Shown here: one piece after another, positions 8,163 to 16,056 of the stretch
How the letters are laid out: each line of letters opens with the position of its first letter
Numbering within the stretch: the stretch's first letter is position 1
Assembly (NCBI GenBank): GCA_043777375.1
Contig: JAYWHX010000170.1
Coordinates: forward strand, 1 to 64,000
From: TH-plancto1 sp043777375
Lineage (GTDB): Bacteria; Planctomycetota; Planctomycetia; Planctomycetales; Planctomycetaceae
DNA length: 64,000 nucleotides
Direction of reading: 5' to 3'
Notes under the pieces: generated by a model
Database searches by the model: none
What the model was told of the DNA's origin: nothing
The model's input: the letters and a program-made list of their open reading frames with translations, nothing else
Made by a program: the position numbers and the translations under genes

Positions 8163-9103
8163 TCGATTTTCGGCAGGCTGCCCGCGTTGACACTCTTCGT
8201 AGCGTGGGCTTGAGCCCACGCGAGATGGACGATCATTTTTTCGCATGGGCTCAAGCCCACGCGACGGGCGTGATCTTGTCGCTCGGGATCATGACGGGAG
8301 CTGCGGGGTGCACGGGCGGCTCGACGGAACCAGCGGTGTCCGAGACCCCACAGCCAGCCGCGCCGAAGGTCGTTGATGCCAGTCGCGGCGTGACTCCCCC
8401 CAAACGTGGGGGGGCAATAGGCTCTCCTAGTGAATTGCAGCTCATGCCGCCTGCGGGCACTGAGGTCACTGAGGAGGTGAAAGAGAACAAAGTCGCCCGC
8501 GATGCGTTTCAAGTTCTCGTCACCCCCGGCAGCGACCCCGCTGCCTGGGAGGCCGCCCAGAAGCAACTCATCGATCTTGGGCCGGACGCGATTCCGGTCT
8601 TGCTGAGCGGGTTAGGCTCCACGAATGCGATCGAGCGAGAGACTGCCGCCACCGTCTGCGCCCTGACTGGGGCAGCGGATTCTCGTGTCCAAACTGCTCT
8701 GCTGATGTGCCTGGCCGACGAGAGTTCCTTCGTACGAGCCAACGCAGCTGCCGCCCTCGCACAAATCCCAGAGCATCAAGCACAGGTGATGGCCACGCTG
8801 ACCGACCTGCTCGCCGATTCTGATCCCCAGCTGCGCCGCATGGCCGCTGCGAATCTGGGATCGTTCGGTGAAGAGGCGAGTGCCGAACTCCCCAAGCTGA
8901 CTGCTGTGCTGGCCGACAACGATGCGGAGGTCGTCACCCCGGTCATCCAACTGCTGGGTCGCATGGGCCCGTCTGCTGTCGAAGCAGTCCCGCAGTTGCA
9001 GAAGATTGCGTTCGAGCAAGACGGCGAACTGAGGCAAGCCGCCGAGCAAGCCTTGCTGCTGATTCAGACGGATACTGCGGACAACTCGAAGCCCGGCGAA
9101 TAG
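8159..9103 (+). CDS. HEAT-repeat lipoprotein with a repeat-invaded leader
   Basis: 314 residues from a GTG that overlaps the previous stop. Residues about 115-305 are tandem HEAT-type helical repeats (for example DLGPDAIPVLLSGLGS, RANAAAALAQIPEHQ, LRRMAAANLGSFGEEASAELPKL, ELRQAAEQALLLI), a protein-binding scaffold fold. A hydrophobic stretch VILSLGIMTGAAGC ending in Cys looks like a lipoprotein signal with a weak lipobox. In front of it, residues about 14-36 (SVGLSPRE...AWAQAHATG) translate the hairpin of repeat family E at 8200-8264. So the leader was either lengthened by an insertion or the real start is an unmarked codon after the repeat. Function beyond scaffolding is unknown. Confidence 0.75.
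   Translation: MIDFRQAARVDTLRSVGLSPREMDDHFFAWAQAHATGVILSLGIMTGAAGCTGGSTEPAVSETPQPAAPKVVDASRGVTPPKRGGAIGSPSELQLMPPAGTEVTEEVKENKVARDAFQVLVTPGSDPAAWEAAQKQLIDLGPDAIPVLLSGLGSTNAIERETAATVCALTGAADSRVQTALLMCLADESSFVRANAAAALAQIPEHQAQVMATLTDLLADSDPQLRRMAAANLGSFGEEASAELPKLTAVLADNDAEVVTPVIQLLGRMGPSAVEAVPQLQKIAFEQDGELRQAAEQALLLIQTDTADNSKPGE
8200..8264. repeat. Palindromic repeat family E, inside the HEAT lipoprotein leader
   Basis: Two inverted units GCGTGGGCTTGAGCCCACGC and GCATGGGCTCAAGCCCACGC with a 25-base spacer, each also self-palindromic around GTGGGCTtgAGCCCAC. Other members: 22022-22042, 50550-50619 and 62881-62907. Confidence 0.85.
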
Positions 9104-9117
9104 AGCCGTCATGCTCC

Positions 9118-9158
9118 CCGGTTAGCTGCGACGCGGAGTCTTCGAAGCGGAGCAATCC
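9118..9158 (+). repeat. Direct repeat family F, left copy flanking hicB-like gene
   Basis: A 41-base unit beginning CCGGTTAGCTGCGACGCGGA and ending AAGCGGAGCAATCC. A diverged copy in the same orientation follows the gene at 9444-9485, and an inverted copy lies at 48620-48660. Confidence 0.8.
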
Positions 9159-9196
9159 TGTGGGTCGGTAAAACTTGCCATCGAGGAGTTCCGATC

Positions 9197-9436
9197 ATGA
9201 ATGACAGTACTCGTTACGCCAAAATCGTTGAGTGGTCGGATGAAGACCAGTGCTTCGTCGGCAGCTCTCCGGGGTTGCTCTATGGGGGGTGCCACGGCCC
9301 CGACGAAAGGGTTGTGTTCGAGGAACTGTGCCAAGTCGTAGAGGAAATCATCGCACTGTACCACCAGGATGGTCGACCGCTGCCCCCATCGACATCGGGC
9401 CGCGATTATGCGAACAAGATGCAAGATGTGGCGTAA
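9197..9436 (+). CDS. HicB-like protein (orphan antitoxin-type)
   Basis: 79 residues with the HicB fold pattern: a short beta hairpin start RYAKIVEWSDEDQCFVGSSPGL, the GCHGPDERVVFEELCQVVEEII helix, and a DGRPLPPS tail. In complete HicAB modules HicB neutralises the HicA mRNA interferase, but no HicA-sized ORF lies on either side. A good Shine-Dalgarno (GAGGAG) is 8 bases before the ATG. The gene is bracketed by two direct copies of repeat F, which could mark a mobile cassette. It could equally be a solitary housekeeping HicB-fold protein. Confidence 0.75.
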   Translation: MNDSTRYAKIVEWSDEDQCFVGSSPGLLYGGCHGPDERVVFEELCQVVEEIIALYHQDGRPLPPSTSGRDYANKMQDVA

Positions 9437-9443
9437 TGCCGCC

Positions 9444-9485
9444 CCAGTTGAGTTGCGACTCGAAGTCTTCCAAGCGGAGCAATCC
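9444..9485 (+). repeat. Direct repeat family F, right copy
   Basis: About 75% identical to 9118-9158, same orientation, starting 8 bases after the hicB-like stop. It lies just before the convergent end of the DUF1559 gene. Confidence 0.75.
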
Positions 9486-9491
9486 GCTCAC

Positions 9492-10673
9492 TCAGAAATC
9501 GTTGTCCGACAATTCTTTCTGTCCGTATCGTCCACCCATCGGTGACAGCAACCGGGCATAGACGCTCGGGGCGATCTGCTCCGAAATGGGTTTACACGAG
9601 CCATCCGCGAAGGCCATGTTCACGACTCCGAGGTGCTTGGACGACGGGCGCGGCGCACGACCATTCACGGCGTCGTTCAGATTTGAATTGATCAGGCAGT
9701 GCAACGGGACTGGGTCTTTGCTGAGGGTCAGTGCCGTCTCTGAGGCTCCACCGGCCACCCCTAGGCCACCTGCCGTGTCACTGAGTGCCACGCGGAACGC
9801 GGTTCCCTCTCGCGTTCCGGGGACAGCGATTCCAAAGGCGATGTCGCCTGTGTCATTGGAGCCCCAGCCTCCCATTCCTGTCTGAGGATCGTAGCTGCGG
9901 GTATTCAGGTTCTCGGAGAGCAACACTGTTTGTGATGTGCCATCGCGGGCGGAGATCTGGTCGAGGTTAATAGGGTGGGGAGTTTTCTTGTCTGTCGGGG
10001 TGCCGACCGGGACACGCCAGAAGACCCCGGTGGAGTAGGCCAATTCGGCGTCATCCGTGTTGTGGTTCTCTGCCCCATAGCCGTTGAAGCCGAAGTCAAA
10101 ACGTTCGGCGGAATGGTCCGTGTTGACATCAGCACTTGTCCAAGAATCCTCTGAGATGATCCCCGCATTGGCGACGTACGACAGGCCGCCATCGTGTGGA
10201 TTCTGCGTGTCGGGGCAGAGGTATGCGGTAATAGAAGTCTGAGCGAGGAGTTGAGCCTCTTCGGCACCAATTCCCCCGGTCATCCCGCGTTGCCACTGGA
10301 CTGGATTATCGTCGGTGATTCGCAATCGATCGTGCAGCTTGGTCTGCTCCATGTAGGGGAGAATGGCCACGGTCCAAGGGGCTTCGCGGGTCCACCCCGC
10401 TGGCTTCGTGGGATGGGGATTCGCAATCTCGAATCCCCAGGTGAGTGGGGGCAAGACTCCCCGCTTGGTTGTGGCGTAAGCTTGCATTGCGATGCCGACG
10501 TTGCGGAGATTGCTCATGCACTGACTGCGACGAGCCGCAGGTTTCGCAGTTCTGATTGCGGGAAGGATCAACGCTGCCAGCGTGCTGAGTATTGCGATGC
10601 AGACAATCAACTCCACCCACGTGAAGCCCAAACGATGGCGGCGTGAAGTGCAAGACAACCGGCGAGTGTGCAT
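9492..10673 (-). CDS. DUF1559 family pilin-like secreted protein
   Basis: 393 residues. The N-terminus RRHRLGFTWVELIVCIAILSTLAALILPAI is a type IV prepilin leader (cleavage expected before F of GFTWVEL, Glu at +5), followed by AARRSQCMSNLRNVGIAMQAYA. The C-terminus has the DUF1559 ending HLGVVNMAFADGSCKPISEQI. Members are very numerous in planctomycetes and are thought to be surface or pseudopilus-like proteins; the exact role is unknown. The ATG at 10673 is chosen because GGAG lies about 6 bases upstream. It is convergent with the hicB-like gene. Confidence 0.9.
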   Translation of the reverse strand: MHTRRLSCTSRRHRLGFTWVELIVCIAILSTLAALILPAIRTAKPAARRSQCMSNLRNVGIAMQAYATTKRGVLPPLTWGFEIANPHPTKPAGWTREAPWTVAILPYMEQTKLHDRLRITDDNPVQWQRGMTGGIGAEEAQLLAQTSITAYLCPDTQNPHDGGLSYVANAGIISEDSWTSADVNTDHSAERFDFGFNGYGAENHNTDDAELAYSTGVFWRVPVGTPTDKKTPHPINLDQISARDGTSQTVLLSENLNTRSYDPQTGMGGWGSNDTGDIAFGIAVPGTREGTAFRVALSDTAGGLGVAGGASETALTLSKDPVPLHCLINSNLNDAVNGRAPRPSSKHLGVVNMAFADGSCKPISEQIAPSVYARLLSPMGGRYGQKELSDNDF

Positions 10674-10828
10674 GACAGACTCCTTCGACCGGGGAGAGTC
10701 GAGACACCTCAATGACAGTTGGTTCCCACTCGCCCATCTGAGTGTACGTGAAATACGCTCCCGCCGTTGGCAGAAGTCCGGGATTTAGGATCTGGTCGGA
10801 AGCCACTACCTAAAAGTTACGAAAAGGT

Positions 10829-10914
10829 TTCACCGCAGAGAGCGCGGAGGATCGCAGAGGTCCCAGTGACCTTCAGGATTTTCCTCTGCGGTACTCCGCG
10901 TCCTCTGCGGTGAA
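10829..10914. repeat. Palindromic repeat family G
   Basis: Inverted arms TTCACCGCAGAGAGCGCGGA and CCGCGTCCTCTGCGGTGAA around a 45-base centre. It lies between the DUF1559 start and the alpha/beta hydrolase stop on the same strand. Confidence 0.8.
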
Positions 10915-10989
10915 TTCCGACAAATTGTACCGAGCCAGTTCATTAAGAGCTGACAACGAGAAGTTGTTTGGACCATGTCGGTTGGCAAC

Positions 10990-11013
10990 GGGCACGTAGG
11001 AAACGTGCCCCAC
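10990..11013. repeat. Short palindrome family H
   Basis: GGGCACGTAGGAAACGTGCC followed by CCAC, a near-perfect hairpin that ends 15 bases after the hydrolase stop. The same hairpin recurs at 42337-42363 and 42549-42575. Confidence 0.8.
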
Positions 11014-11027
11014 GAAGAGCGGATCAA

Positions 11028-12356
11028 CTACGGCATTTCTGGCACTAACCGCGGCGGCGCGGGAACGGCGTCATCGTCGGTCGTGGGGAGGCCGCTACGG
11101 AGGAAATCGTCGGCGGGTGGGTTATACAGCGGCGCGTCCTCATCGGCTGGAACGTACTGCGTCGGAGTCAGTGGACTCGGCACGGGAGCGAGCTGGGGTT
11201 CGGCAGGCTCATAGGGAGGAGCTGAAGGCAACTCGTACGCTGGAGTCGATTGGAATTGAGCGACTCCCGGATAGTAGATCACGGGGGCAATCGCAGCTGC
11301 GATCTCGGGGCAGTTGAAGTAGCCGGGCCAGAGGTGGTTGTGTCCCTGTGTCTCAGTCACGTCGAGGTTGATCACCTTCTCGCTGGCAGCACCGAGCTTG
11401 CGAGTATCGCGGCGGGTCAGTCCCGACCGGGCCAGTGCTCGACCAGCAAAGGGGCGATACAGCGGGTAGAACGCCAAGGGCAAGTCTTGGCGATTCTGCA
11501 GATTCACAATGCACTCTGTCCGGGGCAATGCACATCCGTAACGATCTCTCGGGTTCAGCCAATTGTGATCGACAGCTGCGGCAGCAAAGACGGCGCGATA
11601 GCGATGAGTGGTCATCGAGCCGGGATAGGTCATGCCCTGGACCTCGCCGCCACCGGCCAGATGCAGCGTCGAAAGGATCGTGCGGCATCCCAAGCTGTGC
11701 CCGATGAAGGACACGGGGCAGCTCTCGGGAACGCAGTTGAGGACGCGGGACGCATGGAAGCCATTGAACTCGGACTGCCTCGCACGAATGGCGATGTCAG
11801 TCGGAAGGATACCGGTGATATGTCCATCGCTGGGCCATGTGAAGAAGATCACCTGCAGCGGCAGCTGAGGGCAAGCATTTCGAATCCACTGGTACGCCTG
11901 GTGCGACTCGACGCATTCATCTTCCCATGTCACAAATGTCCCATGAATGCACATTAGAACGGGCACGCCGGGGATGATCTGGGATTGCAGGGTCGCAATG
12001 TTTGCCTGGGACAACTGTCCATCCGGCGTCCGCTGGTAGACATCGAGTTCTCCATCATCGAGATGGATGTGGCGTCGGTGCTGGACATCGCAGCGTGAGC
12101 TGACGATCCAATAGTGAGGAGCTTCCGCAGTGCCGATGATGCCGGATGGCTGGAAGGCAGGCGGCTGGGAAAATTCCGGAGGAGCGGGCTCTTCGTACGT
12201 CACATCGACGGGGACAACCGCCGGGGAGAAAAACGCACGACTCGACGGGCTGAGTTCCTGGCCCGAGACGAGTCGCGGCGCGGCGATTAAAGACAGCCAA
12301 GCCGTCGCTAAGGCGAAGGCTAGCCAGAAGAGTGGGCGAGAGTTGATCCGGACCAT
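11028..12356 (-). CDS. Exported alpha/beta hydrolase (DUF900-like)
   Basis: 442 residues. The N-terminal MVRINSRPLFWLAFALATAWLS... region is a signal peptide ending near VSGQ. The hydrolase core has VLMCIHGTFVTWEDE, FFTWPSDGH and the nucleophile elbow FIGHSLGCRTILSTL, with a likely acid/His region DVTETQGHNHLWPGYF. This is the pattern of the DUF900 group of serine hydrolases. The last 70 residues are a proline-rich low-complexity tail (APPYEPAEPQLAPVPSPL), suggesting surface or periplasm-spanning display. Substrate unknown. The 314-base gap upstream to the next gene shows no clear feature. Confidence 0.85.
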   Translation of the reverse strand: MVRINSRPLFWLAFALATAWLSLIAAPRLVSGQELSPSSRAFFSPAVVPVDVTYEEPAPPEFSQPPAFQPSGIIGTAEAPHYWIVSSRCDVQHRRHIHLDDGELDVYQRTPDGQLSQANIATLQSQIIPGVPVLMCIHGTFVTWEDECVESHQAYQWIRNACPQLPLQVIFFTWPSDGHITGILPTDIAIRARQSEFNGFHASRVLNCVPESCPVSFIGHSLGCRTILSTLHLAGGGEVQGMTYPGSMTTHRYRAVFAAAAVDHNWLNPRDRYGCALPRTECIVNLQNRQDLPLAFYPLYRPFAGRALARSGLTRRDTRKLGAASEKVINLDVTETQGHNHLWPGYFNCPEIAAAIAPVIYYPGVAQFQSTPAYELPSAPPYEPAEPQLAPVPSPLTPTQYVPADEDAPLYNPPADDFLRSGLPTTDDDAVPAPPRLVPEMP

Positions 12357-12670
12357 GATGTGCCGTCGTCACAAGGCTGATCGGGTCACGATCCATGTGC
12401 CAGTGACGTGCGGACTCAGTCCCGCACGCCGAGAAAAGGTTTCGACAGTTCCATCGGCCACAGGCTGCGATGGTCTTGTCCATTGATCGGCAGAAAAGGC
12501 CAGTCAATGCTGCTCTCGGTCTCCTTTATGGATTGTGCCAGCACATCCGGGAATACAGATTTGACTCCAGAATCTTTTGAGCTGAGGAGTCAGGGAGTCC
12601 CTGCCGGTTATACCGCTTGTATGAGACGAGCGGTGTCCTGCTATTGCTACATGTCGTCATCGGCCCCAGG
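12357..12670. other. Intergenic gap without recognised features
   Basis: This lies upstream of the alpha/beta hydrolase and downstream of the phosphohexomutase-like gene, both on the minus strand. I see no repeat arm, RNA gene or terminator. It probably contains the hydrolase promoter. Confidence 0.4.
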
Positions 12671-14032
12671 TCACCAATCCCTTGAAAGGCACCAGCTCGA
12701 CACTGGTTGGTCGCTCAAGCTAAGCGATCTGAGGATCATCGTGATCGTCAACAGGCCGTCGCAGCGAATGTGCCCCAGCTGACGAATCCAATAGCGCCCC
12801 TCGCCATCCAATCCCAGCGATGAATTCATCGAGTGCATCGTGCGGACGAGCTGCTCTTCGGTGCTGCCACCGCGATGGAACACCAGATAGCCGGGACCGC
12901 ATCGTTCGACTGTCCAACCAAAACGATCGAACAGGTTATCACTGAGGACGACATCGACATGGGGGTGCTCACTGAGCAACAGCTGGCCCAATGCGAAGAG
13001 GATCCGTTGCTCGGACACAGGCTGATGGCTTTCGTCAATCAGCTCGGATTGGCGCCCATCTTCACCGAGTTGAAAGATCACGTCGGCGGGCTGTGCCGGG
13101 ATGAGGGGCGCATCCGGGATAGTGCTGAGATGCTCCTTCCTGAGAAATCGAGGGTCAGCATTGGCTGAGAGTGTCAGCGTCCCGGGCCAGTCGGGCATCG
13201 AGGCCGCCAAAATCTGCCTCAGCGTCGGTTCGTGCGTCTCGATCACCACCCGGAGTGGTCGCAATCCGTGCAGATCGGATCGCAGTGACGCCATTGTCTC
13301 AGCTGTCGCGTTGTGATGGGTATGCGGAGCAGCCTCGCGTTCCGGTCGTGGGCAGGGTTGGTGGAACCGCTGCTCGACAATGTCGAGCATTCCGCCCAAC
13401 GACCAAGCGATTCCATCGGGGCCGATCAACTCGAACCCGTTCCAGCCGACAGCAGAGCCCTGCCCCGACACGCAGAAGGCCCCGTCTGCACCGCTCGTCC
13501 GCAGCATCGCTTCGACCTGCGGGCGGGTCGACCAGCTGAGGTCGATCAACTCGCAGCCATGCTGCCGGAGTGTGGTCGCAGCGGCAATAGCCAGATCGGC
13601 CGACGAGGGACGCGTGTCGTGACCGAAGATCACCCTCAACCAGCGACTGGGTGGACCAGCTGCCGGGTGCCGCGTCCGCCAGATCTCGGCGACCTCGCGC
13701 AGGGTCGAAGCGAACGCAGCTGCGACTTGTGACGCCTCGTGACGGGTGAGTTGATTCAGGTACAGTCCGCGTACCCCGTTGGTCTGAAACAGACGCGGTG
13801 GCTCAGGAGCCAGCAACAGCTGCTCCCACTGCTTTTGCTGCACGGGAGCGAGTCGGCTGAGATCGGAGCGGTATTCGCACAAGCGGCATTTGTGATAGAA
13901 GCTCGATAGACGAGCGAGATGAACGCTGTCGGAGATCTCTTCCGATTCGCCGGGACAGCGAAAACGCAGTTCCGCTTTGCCAAGAGGGGATTCGAGGGGA
14001 GTCGTCGATGACGCACTCAAATCCGGCTCCAT
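12671..14032 (-). CDS. Phosphohexomutase-like protein with lost active site (pseudoenzyme)
   Basis: 453 residues with the four-part layout of alpha-D-phosphohexomutases (phosphomannomutase/phosphoglucomutase). Recognisable are FQTNGVRGLYLNQLT (residues 82-96, the GIRG-type substrate loop), FGHDTRPSSADLA (136-148) and the C-terminal LGLDGEGRYWIRQLGHIRCDGLLT. The phosphoserine loop normally TASHNP..YNG is SGQGSAVGWNG (189-199), with no Ser in the nucleophile place. The metal loop normally DGDxDR is GEDGRQ (323-328). A Cys pair KCRLCEY (49-52) precedes the domain. So it should bind sugar phosphates at best and not catalyse transfer; a regulatory or structural role is my inference. It lies next to tRNA-His, with 112 bases between. 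Confidence 0.75.
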   Translation of the reverse strand: MEPDLSASSTTPLESPLGKAELRFRCPGESEEISDSVHLARLSSFYHKCRLCEYRSDLSRLAPVQQKQWEQLLLAPEPPRLFQTNGVRGLYLNQLTRHEASQVAAAFASTLREVAEIWRTRHPAAGPPSRWLRVIFGHDTRPSSADLAIAAATTLRQHGCELIDLSWSTRPQVEAMLRTSGADGAFCVSGQGSAVGWNGFELIGPDGIAWSLGGMLDIVEQRFHQPCPRPEREAAPHTHHNATAETMASLRSDLHGLRPLRVVIETHEPTLRQILAASMPDWPGTLTLSANADPRFLRKEHLSTIPDAPLIPAQPADVIFQLGEDGRQSELIDESHQPVSEQRILFALGQLLLSEHPHVDVVLSDNLFDRFGWTVERCGPGYLVFHRGGSTEEQLVRTMHSMNSSLGLDGEGRYWIRQLGHIRCDGLLTITMILRSLSLSDQPVSSWCLSRDW

Positions 14033-14144
14033 CCTTGAACCCCTGTTCTCCGGCGTTTTGGCTCACTCCAAGCCGGGGGAGTGGATCACCCACGGGCCGT
14101 GGGCCGAGACCTCAGCGAGATGCCGCTACATTTGATCGAAAAAG

Positions 14145-14219
14145 GGTGAGATACGGGGCTCGAACCCGCGACCTTCGGATCCACAATCCGACGCTCTAAC
14201 CAACTGAGCTAATCCCACC
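14145..14219 (-). tRNA. tRNA-His (GTG)
   Basis: Reads as a complete cloverleaf on the minus strand: G-1 then a 7-bp acceptor stem (GTGGGAT with ATCTCAC), D arm GCTCAGTTGGTTAGAGC, anticodon stem TCGGA/TCCGA enclosing TTGTGGA (anticodon GTG), and T arm CGCGGGTTCGAGCCCCG. G-1 pairs with C73, the hallmark of tRNA-His. CCA is not encoded. A TTTTTC run follows the 3' end. Confidence 0.95.
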
Positions 14220-14421
14220 GTGTTTAGGAGAGGATACCCTCCAACTGGTCGACCGGCAAGCGAATTGCTGTTCCATTTGCCGATCGAACCCAGTTCCCGA
14301 AGCCGTGTCAGAGTTGGACAGTGTGTGGCGGTCGGATGTTCGGGCGAGTGGGCATTTTCTTGCCAGACTCGCGGGAAATCCTGCCGCATGTCGTTGAAGG
14401 TTCCGCGGACTGAAGGGCCAG

Positions 14422-14955
14422 ATGATGAGTCTTGAGATCCAGATTCGCCGATACGAGGCGTCGGATGTCGACGCGATTTACGAAGCGGTCATCGAATCGC
14501 GGGCGGAACTGTCACCTTGGATGCCATGGTGTCATGCGGGGTACTCTCAGCAGGACACCTTCAGCTGGGTCGAGAGCCGAGCGGGGGCTTGGGAACGGAA
14601 TGAGGAATGGAGTTTCCTGATCGTCGATTTCGCCGGGCGGGTGTTGGGAGGCTGTGGGATTCACAGGCTCGACTTGCGGAACGGAGTGGGAGAATTGGGC
14701 TACTGGGTTCGTACATCCGCGACACGCTTCGGTGTCGCCACGCAGGCCGCCCAGCGAATTATGGAGTGGGCTTTTCGTGAGCAAGGCTTGCACCGGATCG
14801 AGATCCTGGCCGCTGTGGAGAATGTGGCGAGTCAACGGGTGGCCGAAAAGGTGGGAGCGATTCGAGAAGGCGTGGTGCGCGGGCGACTGGTACTGCATGG
14901 GAGGCGGCACGACGCAGTGTTGTCTGCGGTGATTGCGGGTGGGCGTGGGCGGTGA
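14422..14955 (+). CDS. GNAT N-acetyltransferase (RimJ/RimL type)
   Basis: 177 residues, acetyl-CoA-dependent acetyltransferase of the GNAT_3 group; cytoplasmic. The N-terminal IQIRRYEASDVDAIYEAVIES, the beta-4 strand region GRVLGGCGIHRLDLRNGVGELGYWV, the CoA-binding area RFGVATQAAQRIMEWAF, and the typical ending HRIEILAAVENVASQRVAEKVGAIREGVVRG are all as expected for RimJ/RimL relatives. It could modify ribosomal proteins, free amines or antibiotics; sequence does not decide. ATG codons at 14422 and 14425 are equally possible. It is followed by a 550-base repeat-rich gap. Confidence 0.9.
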   Translation: MMSLEIQIRRYEASDVDAIYEAVIESRAELSPWMPWCHAGYSQQDTFSWVESRAGAWERNEEWSFLIVDFAGRVLGGCGIHRLDLRNGVGELGYWVRTSATRFGVATQAAQRIMEWAFREQGLHRIEILAAVENVASQRVAEKVGAIREGVVRGRLVLHGRRHDAVLSAVIAGGRGR

Positions 14956-15508
14956 GTCATCCTCACTGGCGACGGAGATTGAGTTGTGCGTGCTTCTCAA
15001 ACGTCGGTGGCTTCGTCGTCTTTCTCCCTCTCCTCACAATCGATTGGGATTTCTGAAGAATCGTGGCTGTGGGGAGAGGGCCGGGGTGAGGGGACGAGAT
15101 CTCCCCCTCACCCCAGCCCTCTCCCCCGCGACACAGACTTTCACTGCGAATTCACGCCCTCTGCGGGGGCGAGGGAGCAGAACTCCTCGATTTACCGAAT
15201 CGTTTGAGAGGCACACCCATCGAGTTGAACGCCAGCAGGACCAGATATCAATGGAAAGCGCATGCTCGGCAAAGTGTGCGGAATTCTGAAGTCGAGTCGA
15301 TGTCGGGCGAGTTGAAGGATGATTGAGTGACTGCTCGTGGCGAGTTGATTTTGAGGTGAAATGCTGAATTATATCGATAAATACTGTCTTGAAGAATTGT
15401 GAATGACTGCTCAATGGGATAGTTTGCCCCGACCTCAAAAGTGTGCGGTCTGGAAGTCGATTCCAAGGCACACCCATTCCCAGTTCTGCATTTCCGGAGT
15501 TTTCATTC
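14956..15508. other. Repeat-bearing intergenic region before mscL
   Basis: The first half is repeat family J (15019-15185). The second half (15186-15508) is lower in GC, with no ORF or RNA that I recognise. It probably includes the mscL promoter. Confidence 0.5.
15019..15185. repeat. Repeat family J (nested hairpin)
   Basis: Outer arms TCTCCCTCTCCTCAC and GGGGGCGAGGGAGCAGA are roughly inverted. The inner pair GGGGAGAGGGCCGGGGTGAG and CTCACCCCAGCCCTCTCCCC is nearly perfect. Translated, the inner pair gives LTPALSP/PHPSPLP peptides. The same composite unit is inserted in the aldehyde ferredoxin oxidoreductase gene at about 30905-31080. Confidence 0.8.
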
Positions 15509-15952
15509 ATGAGTTTGATCAAGGAATTCAAAGAGTTTGCCATGCGAGGCAATGTGGTTGACCTCGCTGTCGGTGTCATCATCGGCGGAGCGTTTGGCAA
15601 GATCGTCGCATCCCTGGTGACCGACGTCTTGATGCCGCCGATCGGATATGTGATCGGCGGGGTCAATTTCAAGGACCTGGGCTTTAAGCTGCCCGAGATC
15701 AAGGTTCCAATGCCGGATCCTGCAGATCCGACGAAAATGATTGACAAGGTCTTGGCACCAGTGACGGTCAACTATGGGAATTTCCTACAGACCGTCTTTG
15801 ACTTCTTAATCGTTGCCGTTTGCGTGTTTTTGCTGGTCAAGCTCATGAACACCATGATGAAGAAGAAGGAAGAAGCCCCAGCGGCTCCTCCGGCTCCCAC
15901 AGCAGAAGTGGTGCTGCTCACCCAAATTCGCGACTCGCTGGCCAAGAAGTAA
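15509..15952 (+). CDS. mscL: Large-conductance mechanosensitive channel
   Basis: 147 residues, inner-membrane pentameric channel that opens under hypo-osmotic stress. FKEFAMRGNVVDLAVGVIIGGAFGKIV is the N-terminal helix and pore-lining TM1 (residues about 5-32), with a long periplasmic loop after GYVIGGV. TM2 is NFLQTVFDFLIVAVCVFLLVKLMN, followed by the cytoplasmic bundle helix VVLLTQIRDSLAKK. GGAG lies about 10 bases before the ATG at 15509, so the longer frame from 15443 is rejected. A strong terminator follows 27 bases after the stop. Confidence 0.97.
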   Translation: MSLIKEFKEFAMRGNVVDLAVGVIIGGAFGKIVASLVTDVLMPPIGYVIGGVNFKDLGFKLPEIKVPMPDPADPTKMIDKVLAPVTVNYGNFLQTVFDFLIVAVCVFLLVKLMNTMMKKKEEAPAAPPAPTAEVVLLTQIRDSLAKK

Positions 15953-15977
15953 ATCGTTTGTGCTTCCGTGGAATGCG

Positions 15978-16012
15978 AAACGGACGAGGTCTCATACCTC
16001 GTCCGTTTTTTA
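15978..16012 (+). terminator. Rho-independent terminator of mscL
   Basis: Perfect 10-bp stem ACGGACGAGG / CCTCGTCCGT with a 7-base loop TCTCATA, followed by six T. The A-run before the stem would let it serve the convergent DUF1573 gene as well. Confidence 0.93.
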
Positions 16013-16056
16013 TTGATGAGTTCCAAAAGCCGAGGGACACAGTCGCCGAAAGGGCT

